A DNA stretch of 64,000 nt from contig JBBBDQ010000444.1 in assembly GCA_037127315.1 (NCBI GenBank), positions 50,001-114,000 on the forward strand. The letters are read 5' to 3'. Positions 1 to 9,921 of the stretch are shown here, in pieces (position 1 is the stretch's first letter; each line of letters begins with the position of its first letter). Origin of the DNA: Ascarosepion bandense. Taxonomy: Eukaryota > Mollusca > Cephalopoda > Sepiida > Sepiidae. The translations under genes were made by a program, and so were the position numbers. Under the pieces are notes generated by a model. That model had not been told where the DNA came from. It did not search any database and saw only the letters and a list, made by a program, of their open reading frames with translations.

Positions 1-1830
1 AGTGGTGTCTTCAGGCAATTTTCAATAACTGATTTTACCATTTACTGTTTTTTTTAAGAACGCTTACATAACAGTGTTTTTTGTTTTTTTTTTGAATGCT
101 CATGTGGCAGGGAATTTTTGAACATGCAATTTTTAAAATTACAAGAAATTATAATGTTTTCATCCATGGTTCTGTATTTATCTAAGATGATAATGGTAGC
201 ATCTTACATGGTCAAGATTCAGTGAGCCATGGTTTAACAATCCTATTTTTGCATGGCAGGCTCTTTCACGTGTGTGACAGATGACGTTGGAATGAAGGTC
301 TAAGATTACTCTCTCTGTGTCTGGTATTGTCTTCTGATCTCCAGCTTTTGGTTAAGCATTTTCTCACCACTCAGTTATTCTCCTTGAACAGTATGATGCT
401 AACCACTGCAGTCATCTGTTAGCTATTGTCAGATACCCAGGAGAGTGCAGAATAATTCAATTCAAAGACAAGTAAGCACCAATAAATATAATTTTTTGTA
501 ATTGAATAAAAGTAATGTATTAAGAATTAAAGTCTTCATTAGTGAATGTTTTTCTTTAAATAAGGCATTTGGAAGTCATTATGTAAAATATGAACCTTTT
601 TTTTTCATTTTTAATTATTTTTAATAAAGTAAAATTGTAAAGAAATTTATTTTTCAATAAAGCAAATTAATATATTAAAAATAATTCAATAAAACAATTT
701 TAAATTATTTTTTAATAAAGTAAATTGAAAAAAGGCAAAATAAAGTGAAGCAGTATTTTTTGTCGTTAATTAAGTAAATTTGATAAAATGAATTGATGTT
801 CTGAAATATTTTTTATAAATAATAATTTGTGATTTACTCTATTAAAAACAATTAAAAATAAAAAGCTTTCCCATTTTATAAAATGCTTTTTCAAATACCT
901 TATTTGAAGAAAAATATTCACTAATTATGGTTTTAATCCTTAATACATTATTTCTATTCAGTTATGAAAAAAATTGTTTTACTCGTGCTGAGTTGCCTCA
1001 GTGTTGGGTTGACCTGGTGCTCAGCAGTGTTGAGTTGTCCCTTTCTGTAGTAGATTTTTCTCCTAACTCATGAATCCTTTGTGAACAGTATGACACCAAC
1101 TGCTGGAATTGTCTGTTAGCTGTTGGCAGCTACCAGGCTCAGTGCTTGAGTTGACTTATAGAATACAGTTATCCCTTTCACCATCAAAGAAAGCCAGTGG
1201 TGTCTAACTTTATACCAATTGAGCATAGACTTATCATCTATAAAATGCTAACTCATTTTGTGCTCTTACCAGCTGGTGAGACTGGTGTGACCCCTCCAGG
1301 GTGCAAACCTGGGCTGGTTTATAGAGGCTGTGCCCAGACTATATTGACTTCCTTTCAGCCATACCAAAAAGATCCAAAGATATGGTCACGAGGCAGTGAA
1401 GGTTTAAAATCAGGGCTTTCATTTTGTTGTATTGTGGGATGAAGAAATACACTGAGAAATGTAACTAAGCTACTTTATTAACAAAATGGTACAACCAAGA
1501 TGTAAATGCAATATCTACAGTCTCTCGCAGTAGTAGGTGTAACTTCCTAAAGTCCGTGATAATGACAACAACCCCCCCCCCCCCATGCAAAACACACATT
1601 GTCTATGGTACATCTGGGCGACCGGATGTCACATGGTACAAGCCATGTCACAACAGTTTTACATTTTGGATCAACTTGTAATTTTTCTGTACATTTGTTT
1701 TTATTTTCTGGTATTCATACTTGTATGTTCAACAAATTCTTGAAGTGTTGGTACATCAAAAGTATCATACAGCACTTGCATAGTTTCTCAAGGGACACTT
1801 GAGGGAGAGGGTTACGTTAAGGGGTAGTTT
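1..1830. other. AT-rich intergenic sequence, no gene seen
   Basis: No reading frame here resembles a known protein. Two stretches, about 370-445 and 1064-1140, are diverged direct copies of each other (both contain GAACAGTATGA followed by CTGTTAGCT). Between them lies A/T-rich sequence with repeated 'taataaagtaaattg'-like motifs. A run of 13 C occurs at 1572-1584. The 81-codon frame at 1197-1442 is not recognised. Confidence 0.5.
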
Positions 1831-1839
1831 ATATGTTTG

Positions 1840-2240
1840 GGAGGTTAAGATAACAGTTAACTGTGGACATGAACAGGTTAAAATTGTAGTCATCAGGGAA
1901 ACATCCTCTTGGAAGTTTGATCTACAGGGCAGTGATTCGCAAGAAAAAGCTGCTTGAGTGGAATTTACTTCTCGGCAATGAAATACAGATGGAATGTAGG
2001 TGGTTTTCTAGAATGTAAGTGGTATGGTAGGTCCTAGCTGAAAGACCAGACCTGGGAGAATCAAGGAATGTAGTGTTTGAGCACTTTCCTTTATAGCAGC
2101 AATATACCAGCAAGACTCGCTACATCCTGCATCTGAAAGCAAGGTTGGAGGGTGGAAAATGATAGTTCTTCAACAAGGCCTCAGAGATGCTTTCAAACTC
2201 TGTCAAAACTGGGAAGTGAGGACTTGGCGGTAGCAGCTGC
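1840..2240 (-). pseudogene. LINE reverse transcriptase C-terminus, decayed (family J)
   Basis: On the minus strand a frame around 1922-2113 reads ...SLPRSKFHSSSFFLRITAL, and further downstream SNFQEDVSLMTTI, which lines up with the C-terminal tail of the better preserved LINE at 59863-60201 (pattern: basic residues, F.S.S(F/L)F.R.S.LWN.LP..CFPD.YNLQEFK). This tail is known from CR1/Jockey-type non-LTR retrotransposons. The copy is frameshifted and has no upstream reverse transcriptase, so it is a 5'-truncated fossil. Clade assignment is uncertain. Confidence 0.5.
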
Positions 2241-2370
2241 CAAAATATGGCAACAGTATTTTATTTCCAGCCTTATCTGGCTCTTATAAAGTTAGAGAAT
2301 AATATGAGGAGTCAGGTACTCACTGGATCGGTACAGGGAGTCAATCATTTTACTCTCATCTTGAGCACAC

Positions 2371-2720
2371 AATTGGAGCAGATAGACTAAACTATCGCCC
2401 GGTTCACACTCCACCCACGTTTATTGAACAGGTGTAGAGGCTCATCCCTTTTCCCTGTTTAGGATGTGGTTTCCAGTTTTCTCTTTTCTAATCTTTTCAC
2501 TTTTCTTCTTTTTTTTTTTTTTTTCAATTGGAGTAGACTAAACTATCTCCCGGTTCACACTCCACCCACGTCTATTGAACAGGTTAAGCGGCTCATCCCT
2601 TGTTCCCTGTTTAGGATGTGGTTTCGGCTTTCTCTCTTCTAATCTTTTCACTCTTACGTAGCCCCCCAGCACATCAGTGGTGTTACCGCCTTGCTCGGGA
2701 TGATATGATTAAAAAAAAAC
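2371..2720 (+). mobile_element. Dimeric P repeat (SINE-like), ends in poly-A
   Basis: Two head-to-tail copies of the same roughly 200 bp unit. The first (2371-2517) lacks the 3' third and is joined by a T-rich linker to a full unit (2525-2720) ending in 'gatgatatgattaaaaaaaaa'-like sequence. Landmarks are GGTTCACACTCCACCCACGT, TGTTTAGGATGTGGTTT and TACGTAGCCCCC. The same partial-plus-full dimer occurs at 3811-4067 and 11474-11780, and a monomer at 63365-63568. Confidence 0.7.
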
Positions 2721-2727
2721 ATAAAAA

Positions 2728-3810
2728 ACATATAATTTCTCTGCCTTACCTATGCTAATTAGGCAGTCATTTACATATCACTATAGTTAGTACTATAAAC
2801 TACTAGTTACTTTATATTATAATACTAGTTTATATATTATAATCCTAGTATTATAATATATAATTTCTTTTAAACGAATTTTGATAAATTCTTAGACAAA
2901 TTCTTTTTTTTTTTTTAGATACGACAAATTATATACAATTGTAGATTTGTATTGATTTTAAACAAACCGTGATTAATTCTTAGTCGAGGTTTTTTTTTTA
3001 TTCTTCACAAGTAAATAGCCTCATACTTTCATTTTATTGTTTTTTTTTTTGTTTTTTTTTTTCCCCAAAAAAAATTTATAACAAGTTCATGTATAGTTCG
3101 CTTCTTTATGCAAACTGGCTTTGACTGTCGGGAGCATGTGCAAGACTTTGTATGGGGCCTAAACTTTATAAATTTTGTTTCTAATGTCTGAAAGCGCTCA
3201 TCGAGGGTGGACTGATTATTTCTGGTTTGGTTGGCATGATGTTGAGAGACCTGAAACCCCCTAGTGATCCATGTAAAGACATCACTGACAACACCCTCTA
3301 GCACCCCCACTACGGTGTGTATGTTTGAAACTAATGCCAATATTTGGAAACAACAAGCAATATAATGTTTACTATAAAAATTATGTTTTATGATAAATTA
3401 GAAAAAAAATAATTAAATTCAGGTACATTAGAAATATACTTGACATCTCTTTTCCCTGAATAAAATTAGTTTGTGGCAGTTGCAGATATTGTCACTGATC
3501 TGAAATATTTTGACAGTATTTTAGAAGATTAGTCATCTCGTTGCTAGTTTAAAGCCATGTACTGTTTAGTAACAAAGGTAGAATATATGTAGACGATCTG
3601 TTACGCTGTTTGAAGGAATTTTTAAGGGTAGAGGTGGTGTAGCATCGGTCATTCTTTCTTTTTTCTTTCTCCCTCTCTCTCTCTTCCACTACGAAAATTT
3701 TCTGGGAAAATTACAGAACGGAATCCTACTTCGGTATTTCTGCTCAAATTTATCAGTCTGTCTTACCTTCTTGGTATGGTGATTTGCGATTTTTATTTTA
3801 TTTTAATTTT
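2728..3810. other. AT-rich spacer, no recognised gene
   Basis: Contains AT-palindromic sequence around 2780-2870 and several poly-T runs. A minus-strand frame at 3029-3340 (about 103 codons) has no recognisable domain and ends in a lysine run encoded by a poly-T tract; I do not accept it as a gene. Confidence 0.45.
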
Positions 3811-4067
3811 CCCTGGTTAGGATGTGGTTTCCGGCTTTCTCTTTCCCAATCTTTTTACTTTTTTTTTTCAATTGGAGTAGATAGACTAAACTATCGCCCG
3901 GTTCACACTCCACCCACGTCTATTGAACAGGTGAAGATGTTCATCCCTTGTTCCCTTGTTAGGATGTGGTTTCTGTCTTTCTCTTTTTCCAATCTTTTTA
4001 CTCTTATGTAGCCCCCTGCGCATCTGTGGTGTTATTGGCTTGCTTGGGGTGATATGATTAAAAAAAA
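3811..4067 (+). mobile_element. Dimeric P repeat
   Basis: Truncated left monomer (about 3811-3860) joined through poly-T and CAATTGGAGTAG to a full right monomer (3869-4067) that ends in ATATGATTAAAAAAA. Same landmarks and same dimer arrangement as the copy at 2371-2720. Confidence 0.7.
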
Positions 4068-4734
4068 CAAAACAAAAAAAACTTGTTTTTTTAATGCAAA
4101 GTGAGGTGATTAAGAAATAGGTTGTCTTTATGAAGATTTGTATCTTTCGTCTCACAACTTGGTGTCTTTTGTTTGTGAAAATAACTCCAAACTTAATTTC
4201 TGTATAAAATGTGGAAGAGGGGGAGAATTTAATTTTCATTTTAAATTTTTTCTTCAACTCTTCCCAGTGTGTATTGTCTGTGTTTTTGATGGACAACATC
4301 TTTGTAGTCATGTTGAATGTCAACATTAAGCAACTGCTATCATCGATCCAGAGAGTTGTTCAACACATGGTCGTGAGAACTGTTTTCTGTTGCTGCTATT
4401 AAACAAATAAAAGAGTGAGAAGAAAACATTTGACTTTCAGTGAACTGGGCTTAAAGTGGGAGGCTCAGTGGACAATGATCAGGAGGACATTATTGTTGTG
4501 TATATGTGACACTTTTCCTGTTGCCTTTACAGTGTTTACAAATAGTTCATTACATTCACTTGTAATATGAAAGTTCTGAATCTATCTTCTCTCGGATATG
4601 GGTTAAATAGTAGAATTTGCATCTGGAAAAACGATCCAAAATGTTTTGCTTTTAGATAGATAACCTACAAAGAATTAATAAGCCATAAAAACAAATCAGA
4701 TTGTTTGTTTTTATTTTTATTTTCTTTTGTTATT
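4068..4734. other. No gene or known repeat seen
   Basis: AT-rich sequence with short overlapping frames only (for example 4138-4402). Nothing recognised. Confidence 0.4.
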
Positions 4735-5040
4735 TAGTAGGCTTTGTGGTGCAGTGGATATTGGCTTGGATCGACAAATTGGGGAGTCGAGTTTGAATTC
4801 CAGTTGAATTCCTCGCATTCACTTATGCACAAATACCGTTGGGAAAGGTATTAATCCATCTCTTCCCTTTGGTTATGGGTTAAATAATGGGACAGATTGG
4901 GTTCTATAGCCTTGGCTGGCAATCAGTCTACTGCAGAAAGCAATGGCAACCTACTGCGGGATAATCTTCTGCCCAGCCAGTCATGTCTCTTTTGAGACAT
5001 GATCGCTGAAAGCGTGTATCATGTATGGCACTTAACTGTG
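4735..5040 (+). mobile_element. tRNA-headed SINE, family Q, full length
   Basis: Starts with a tRNA-like head: an A-box-like TGGTGCAGTGG and a B-box-like GAGTTTGAATTCC about 40 bp later, as in RNA polymerase III promoters. The body includes CAGATTGGGTTCTATAGCC, and a CATGTCTC-TTTT-GAGACATG hairpin lies near the 3' end, which finishes ATGGCACTTAACTG without poly-A. About ten near full-length copies of this family are in the window on both strands. Confidence 0.85.
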
Positions 5041-5609
5041 TTGGTTTTACAAATACATTTGTTTATTCCTTTGATAGGAGTTAACTTTGTGAAATGTTTT
5101 TTACTCTGTCTCATTAATCTAGGTGTTAATCACTTTTCTTTACTGAGTAGGTGGGTGTTTGCCACTAGTTCATTTTCTTTTTTCTTTCTGTCTTATAACT
5201 CAAGATACATATAAAAACCCATACATTCAGTTAAAAATAAAGATTGTTCTTGATAATGACTTAAAAAAAAAAATCCTGAAAGCATTTGGATATGCAGAAC
5301 AATTTGGACAATTTTTACACATTTTATGTTCAGAAAAGAAAATCCTTACACAAACACAAGAAAAATCAAATAAACAGCTTAATTGCAATATCTTATCAGT
5401 AGTCTTTAATGAAACATGTATAAAAGATGGATTGCTGTCCAAATAAATTATATATATAATGTATGGGTGTATAGCAATTCTTTATTTATTAAATAAAACA
5501 GACATGGAATATCTGTTGAGTATTTTGGTGAGTTAAATAAGTTACAAAATTATATATAATGTACTACATACTTGTGATTTTATAGACTCCAGTCTAAACC
5601 AAACTGTAA
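5041..5609. other. No gene seen
   Basis: AT-rich. Overlapping short frames at 5159-5446 on both strands contain a poly-A derived lysine run and show no domain. Confidence 0.4.
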
Positions 5610-5799
5610 ATTTAAATGTTATAAATAACGGATTAAATTTAAATGTTATAAATAACGGATTAAATTTAAATGTTATAAATAACGGATTAAATTTAAATGT
5701 TATAAATAACGGATTAAATTTAAATGTTATAAATAACGGATTAAATTTAAATGTTATAAATAACGGATTAAATTTAAATGTTATAAATAACGGATTAAA
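5610..5799. repeat. 27 bp minisatellite, 7 copies
   Basis: Seven nearly identical head-to-tail copies of a 27 bp unit containing ATGTTATAAATAACGGATTA. The internal GTTATAAATAAC is an imperfect palindrome. Copies show essentially no divergence, so the expansion is recent. Confidence 0.9.
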
Positions 5800-5958
5800 T
5801 AACCTAACACAATGAGATACCCAATTGTCATCATCGTTTGATAATTATGCGTGAGATAGAAAAATGTATTAATCATGTGTTTTGTTTAAAAAAAAAAACC
5901 TTCTTCAGACAAATAACAGCATTTTTAGTGAAAGTAGTCAGGCAGGAGGTTGGTTGTT

Positions 5959-6428
5959 TTGTTTTTATGGCATATCAACCTTATTGCCAACTAAATTTTA
6001 TTTATTTATTGCTGGTAATACCTTTTTCTTTCAACAATTTATTGTTGTTTTTTTATATAAGTGTTGTGTCTAGTAATACTTTTCTTTTCAAGTATCAAGA
6101 TTCATTGGGATTTGTTTTTAAGGGCAGGGTCCCCAAGTCCTACCCAGTTATTTAACCCATAACTGGAGGGAAGAGAAGGATTAATACCTTTCCCAAGGGT
6201 ACCAGTGCTTAAGTGAATGCAGAATATTCAACTGGAATTTGAACTCGGCTCACCGATTTCGCTTTCCGAGCTGATATCCACTGCACCACAACGCACATCC
6301 GTCACTAAACACTTACAGCACCTGGTATTCCCAAGCAGTCACCCATCTAAGTACTGACCAGGCTCAACGTTGCTTAACTTTGGTGATTGAGCAAGAACCA
6401 GTGTATTCAACGTGATATGGCCGTAAGC
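5959..6428 (-). mobile_element. Composite 5S rRNA + tRNA headed SINE
   Basis: Read on the minus strand the element has four parts: a 5S rRNA-like segment (6428-6308), a tRNA-like head as in family Q (6302-6233), a body shared with family Q up to GGGTTAAATAAC (to about 6150), and a different 3' part ending GGTTGATATGCCATAAAAAC (to about 5959). That ending resembles the 3' ends of family T (GAGGTTGATATGCCATTAAA at about 57240). A second, older copy at 54795-55425 keeps the same order and a short remnant of the 5S 3' end, so the composite is probably a real element and not a chance junction. Confidence 0.7.
6308..6428 (-). pseudogene. 5S rRNA-derived sequence
   Basis: The minus strand matches eukaryotic 5S rRNA over its full length of about 120 nt: it begins TTACGGCCATATCACGTTGA, includes AAGTTAAGCAACG and the C-box-like region AGATGGGTGACTGC, and ends GGAATACCAGGTGCTGTAAG. 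Many scattered substitutions against typical metazoan 5S argue against a functional gene. It directly abuts the tRNA-like head of a SINE, so it most likely serves, or once served, as the SINE's upstream pol III promoter. Confidence 0.8.
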
Positions 6429-7483
6429 GGAAATACAATAAATGCCAGTTATGTTGTTTTTTTTTATCAAAACATTAAAGATACAGGGATGTTCAGCTTC
6501 AAATTTTATGTCCAGTGTGAAGATATCTAGATATTTTACTTAAATGATCTCATTCAGTTTTTTTCTTGCTTTTCTATTTAGTTTTATTGCTGTTGTTTTT
6601 AAATTATCCCATATTGTAACAGCAGTCCCTCTGGGGAGAAAACACATAACTGAGGGTTTTTTTTCTTCCATTTTGTCATTCAATCACCAATTAGTAGTTA
6701 GTTATACATATTTGTATATCATATCTTGTTTTAAAAATTTGTGATTGGTGGAGTGATACAATTTTTCTTTTACTCTTGTTAACAATGATTAATTTGCATT
6801 CAATTACAGCAAAACAGGACAAGTGAGAATTTGAAAAGTTTATTATCATCAGAAAGTTTACTGTTTGTCACATTTGGTGTTTGAAAGCTGACATACTGTG
6901 TGGAAATGGGGCAATTAAAGCATATAAAGTTTGAATTTAGATATTTAGATTGTATGAGGAGACAGACTTAGAACACGTACAAAAGTTGAGGAGGTGTGGT
7001 TCAGATTAATTTTCTAAGAGCTCTTTTTTTAAATTGCTTTAAAAAAAGAAATGAAAAGTAACATATGTTTATTTGTTTTCACTCCGAGTATATTTATAAG
7101 TTGATTAAATGGTTTTAAATCCAACAAGATGATAGAATAAATAAAGAACAAGATGTAAATGTGTATATGTATAAAAACGCTTGTATGTTACGCACACACA
7201 CACACACACACATATATGTAAACAGATAAGTGTTCCCATAATATATACTTGCATTTAAAATAATCAGCTATTGCTTTATTACACACGACACATATCTGAC
7301 CAATAAGAATTAAACCCCAAACAACATTCCAGTGTAGTGTCTTTGTTTTTTAAAAAAAAACAAATTTCATCTCTTGTTTTTAAACAGATCTCTGAAAAAG
7401 CTTTAGTAAAAGTGAAACATGTTAGATTAAAAAACATTTCCTATTTTCTTCTTTATTTTATCATATCTATCTATCTATGTAAA
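6429..7483. other. AT-rich spacer with short microsatellites
   Basis: No gene recognised. Includes an (AC)n tract at about 7193-7211 followed by ATATATG. A 66-codon plus-strand frame at 6544-6744 is hydrophobic but unrecognised. Confidence 0.4.
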
Positions 7484-7590
7484 AATTAAGACAGACATGT
7501 TATTCCATAGTTAAGTGGAAGTATAGGCCTATTTCAGGCAAACCATCTTCAGCTTCTGTCTTTATTGTACAGAAGATTTTACACAAATGA
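7484..7590 (-). mobile_element. Single-arm copy of the foldback family B
   Basis: Matches one arm of the inverted repeat at 8042-8260 (shared landmarks: AAGACAGACATGTTATTCCA, GGCCTATTTCAGGC, CAGCTTCTGTCTTTAT). It carries one hammerhead-like motif (7518-7556). It looks like a solo terminal-repeat remnant. Confidence 0.6.
7518..7556 (-). ncRNA. Hammerhead-ribozyme-like motif, family B copy 1
   Basis: Minus-strand layout: stem I GAAG/CTTC; core CTGAAGA, which fits CUGANGA with N7 = A; stem II GG-TTTG-CC flanked by a T/T mismatch; GAAA; stem III from the palindrome ATAGGCCTAT; then an A at the cleavage position (UA). All three helices and both invariant core boxes are present. The very short palindromic stem III is like the minimal or dimer-acting hammerheads described in repeats. 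The U-U at the base of stem II departs from the usual G-C. Activity is untested. Confidence 0.55.
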
Positions 7591-7689
7591 AATTCACAAA
7601 CCCCGGAAAAAACAGAAATAAAATTAAAGATCGCTCTCTTAAAAGTGAAAATTTAAGAAAAAATGCATCATTACATCAGTTAGGTGAAT

Positions 7690-7717
7690 ACACACACACA
7701 CATAAACATGTACACAT

Positions 7718-7771
<54 letters not shown>
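7690..7771. repeat. (AC)n-(TA)n-(TG)n palindromic microsatellite
   Basis: AC repeats pass into TA repeats and then TG repeats, forming a near-perfect palindrome. Short frames in this stretch (H-T-H-T runs) are artefacts. A further (AT)n tract lies at about 7899-7922. Confidence 0.9.
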
Positions 7772-8079
7772 TTTCCATTTGTAAACAAGTTTAAATGGAA
7801 AATATTCAAAAGTTCTGCAATATAATTGAATATTTTTTAATACAAATGTGCACTGGTCTAACTTTATGATGACCAAAAACTAAGTAATTAAACAATCAAT
7901 ATATATATATATATATATATATAAGCATGCAGTGTGGGTATAGAAGAATCCAAAGGAATATCCTGTACATACAGTGGTAGGATAACTCTTTAAGAGAGCT
8001 CTAAACATATATTTAAATAAATACATATAGAGCAAATATAAGAAGAATTAAGGCAGACATGTTATTTCATGGCAAATCG

Positions 8080-8118
8080 GAGGTATAGACCTATTTCAGG
8101 TGAACCATCATCAGCTTC
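8080..8118 (-). ncRNA. Hammerhead-ribozyme-like motif, family B left arm
   Basis: Minus strand: CTGATGA, short stem II GGT-TC-ACC, GAAA, then stem III ATAG-GT-CTAT and A at the cleavage position. Stem I GAAG pairs with CCTC at three of four positions. Compared with the copy at 7518-7556, N7 and the stem II and III loops differ but the paired positions are mostly retained. Confidence 0.5.
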
Positions 8119-8180
8119 TGTCTTTATTTTACAAAGGATTTATTTTACGTTCGTGTAAAATTCTTTGTAAAATAAAGACG

Positions 8181-8219
8181 GAAGCTGATGATGGTTCGCC
8201 TGAAATAGGCCCATACATC
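8181..8219 (+). ncRNA. Hammerhead-ribozyme-like motif, family B right arm
   Basis: Plus strand: GAAG, CTGATGA (8185-8191), stem II GG-TTCG-CC, GAAA (8202-8205), stem III ATAGGCCCAT with one mispair, A at 8215 as cleavage nucleotide, then CATC pairing with GAAG at three of four positions. It mirrors the left arm. Confidence 0.5.
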
Positions 8220-8256
8220 TGATTCACCATGAAATAACGTGTCTGCCTTAATTTTT

Positions 8257-8295
<39 letters not shown>

Positions 8296-8321
8296 TTAAG
8301 GTATGTTAAATTTATTGGTAG

Positions 8322-8593
8322 GATGTGTGTTGTGGTGCAGTGGATATCGGCTCAGAATAAGAAATTGGAGATCTGAGTTTGGATTTCAGTTGAATTTGTT
8401 GCATTCACTTACGTGCAAATACCCTTCCGAGAAGTATTAATCTGTCTCTCCCCTTCAGCTATAGGTTAAATAACAGGACAGATTGGGTTCCATATCTTTA
8501 GTTGGCAACCAGTCTACTGCAGGAAAAATCTTCTGCCCAGTCAGTCATGTCTCATTCGAGACATGAATGCCCAAGTTTGTATCACGTATGGCC
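8322..8593 (+). mobile_element. tRNA-headed SINE, family Q
   Basis: Head TGTGGTGCAGTGGATATCGG, degraded B box (GAGTTTGGATTTC), body CAGATTGGGTTCCATATC, and terminal hairpin CATGTCTCATTCGAGACATG. The final segment after CACGTATGGC is missing compared with other copies. Confidence 0.8.
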
Positions 8594-8730
8594 TGAAGAT
8601 TGCATTAAAGCATGAAGATTGTTGCTACTATAGTAGTTATATATGCTTGAGTACACATCTTTGTTTTTTTAAACTGTGTAAATTTATGTCTAGCGGCCTG
8701 TGCATTTGAGTTTTTATCAAGAAAATGTAC

Positions 8731-8813
8731 CTTCCAGCAGGATTTGAGCCTGCACTCACCATGTTGGGAAAATCGGCATTAGACACATATACTTTAGTCT
8801 TCTTAGCCATGGA
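8731..8813 (-). mobile_element. tRNA-like repeat, family S
   Basis: On the minus strand, CCATGGCTAAGAAGACTAAA could hold an A-box and GGCTCAAATCCTGC a B-box, spaced about 60 bp apart, so it resembles a tRNA with a long variable arm. A related copy is at 42434-42526 with GGTTCAAATCCTG. Probably a third tRNA-derived SINE family, or a tRNA pseudogene amplified with one. Confidence 0.4.
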
Positions 8814-9124
8814 AATTTTCAGTCAGGCAAAGTTCAATTTCTCTATTTAACGAATGCGCATTTTTTTTGGTTGAATTTTTCAAAGACGATATCTGGTTTT
8901 ATTTTTGTATCCAAAACATAAACATAAATTTCTATAGAGTTAATAGATTTTATTTATAATTTGACATTTTATTTCTATGATTATTTCATTATTTCTTTGT
9001 ATTATTATATTTAATATTTCTATGTATTATATTCTATATATCTTATATTTATTAAATATCATTTCTATGTACATACATACATATCTACTTTATTTAGCTT
9101 TTTTGATTAAAAAAATATTTATTG
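8814..9124. other. AT-rich spacer
   Basis: Nothing recognised. It contains TTATTTCTATGTATTATAT-like simple sequence around 8990-9080. Confidence 0.4.
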
Positions 9125-9921
9125 GTCCTGGGTATGACTGTAAACTGCATCTGGCAGCAAGGCCTCTGATTGGGGATTGTGAGGAGCATAGAATCACCTC
9201 TTAATTGCTGTTGTTTTCAGGTCCACTCTGATCCAGAGTAGTAGCACCTGTTAGGGTCCAGCTATGGGTAAATAGTTGACCCCCAAACTGGGCTCAAAAT
9301 GCTATAAAAGTATTCAACAAAACTTTATTGAATGAAAAACGTTACCAACAAAACTTTTTTAAATGAAAAACCTTACCAACAAAACTTTATTGAATGAAAA
9401 ACGTTACCAACAAAACTTTATTGAATGAAAAACCTTACCAACAAAACTTTTTTAAATGAAAAACGTTACCAACAAAACTTTATTGAATGAAAAACGTTAC
9501 CAACAAAACTTTATTGAATGAAAAACGTTACCAACAAAACTTTATTGAATGAAAAACATTACCAACAAAACTTTATTGAATGAAAAACGTTACCAACAAA
9601 ACTTTATTGAATGAAAAACGTTACCAACAAAACTTTATTGAATGAAAAACATTACCAACAAAACTTTATTGAATGAAAAACATTACCAACAAAACTTTAT
9701 TGAATGAAAAACATTACCAACAAAACTTTATTGAATGAAAGACGTTACAGAACTTTTTTGAATGAAAAATGTTACCAACAGAACTTTTTTGAATGAAAAA
9801 CCTTACCAACAAAACTTTTAAAAAATATAATCAAACAAAAACAATAAAACAAATCAAAATGATTTTCAGCATTAAATGACCTAATGAAGGTTGATATGCT
9901 GGTTAAATGAACCAACCAACC
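9125..9921 (+). mobile_element. Family T repeat with internal minisatellite
   Basis: Begins GGTATGACTGTAAACTGCAT, followed by GGCAGCAAGGCCTCTGATTG, ACCTCTTAATTGCTGTTGTT, GCACCTGTTAGGGTC and, after the tandem block at 9314-9819, GGTTGATATGC. Other copies: 11950-12420, 14449-14795 and 56870-57270. The structure suggests the 3' region of a LINE whose ORF ends near the start. I could not identify the clade. Confidence 0.6.
9314..9819 (+). repeat. 31 bp minisatellite inside family T, about 16 copies
   Basis: Unit contains AACAAAACTTTATTGAATGA followed by AAAACGTTACC. Variants (CATT, CCTT, CGTT before ACC; TTATTG versus TTTTAA) are interspersed. Other T copies have only one or two loosely similar units at this place, so this copy expanded locally. 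Confidence 0.9.

Larger units (their letters stand above)
8042..8260. mobile_element. Foldback element, family B, with divergent hammerhead motifs
   Basis: Inverted repeat with arms of about 107 bp (8042-8148 and 8155-8260) around a 6 bp loop. Arm landmarks are GCAGACATGTTATTTCATGG and CAGCTTCTGTCTTTATTTTAC. Each arm contains a hammerhead-like motif reading outward (8080-8118 on minus, 8181-8219 on plus). The right flank is a (TA)n tract (about 8262-8291). Such paired arms could be the inverted terminal repeats of a Penelope-like element that lost its coding part; that is inference. Confidence 0.7.

Noticed and set aside
3029..3340. 103-codon minus-strand frame
   Set aside because: No recognised domain; C-terminal K-rich tail comes from poly-T; no promoter or splice evidence.
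4999..5446. Overlapping 71-95 codon frames on both strands
   Set aside because: No similarity recognised, low complexity, poly-A derived lysines.
6308..6428. Functional 5S rRNA gene
   Set aside because: Too many differences from typical 5S, single copy, and fused to a SINE head; annotated as a 5S-derived segment instead.
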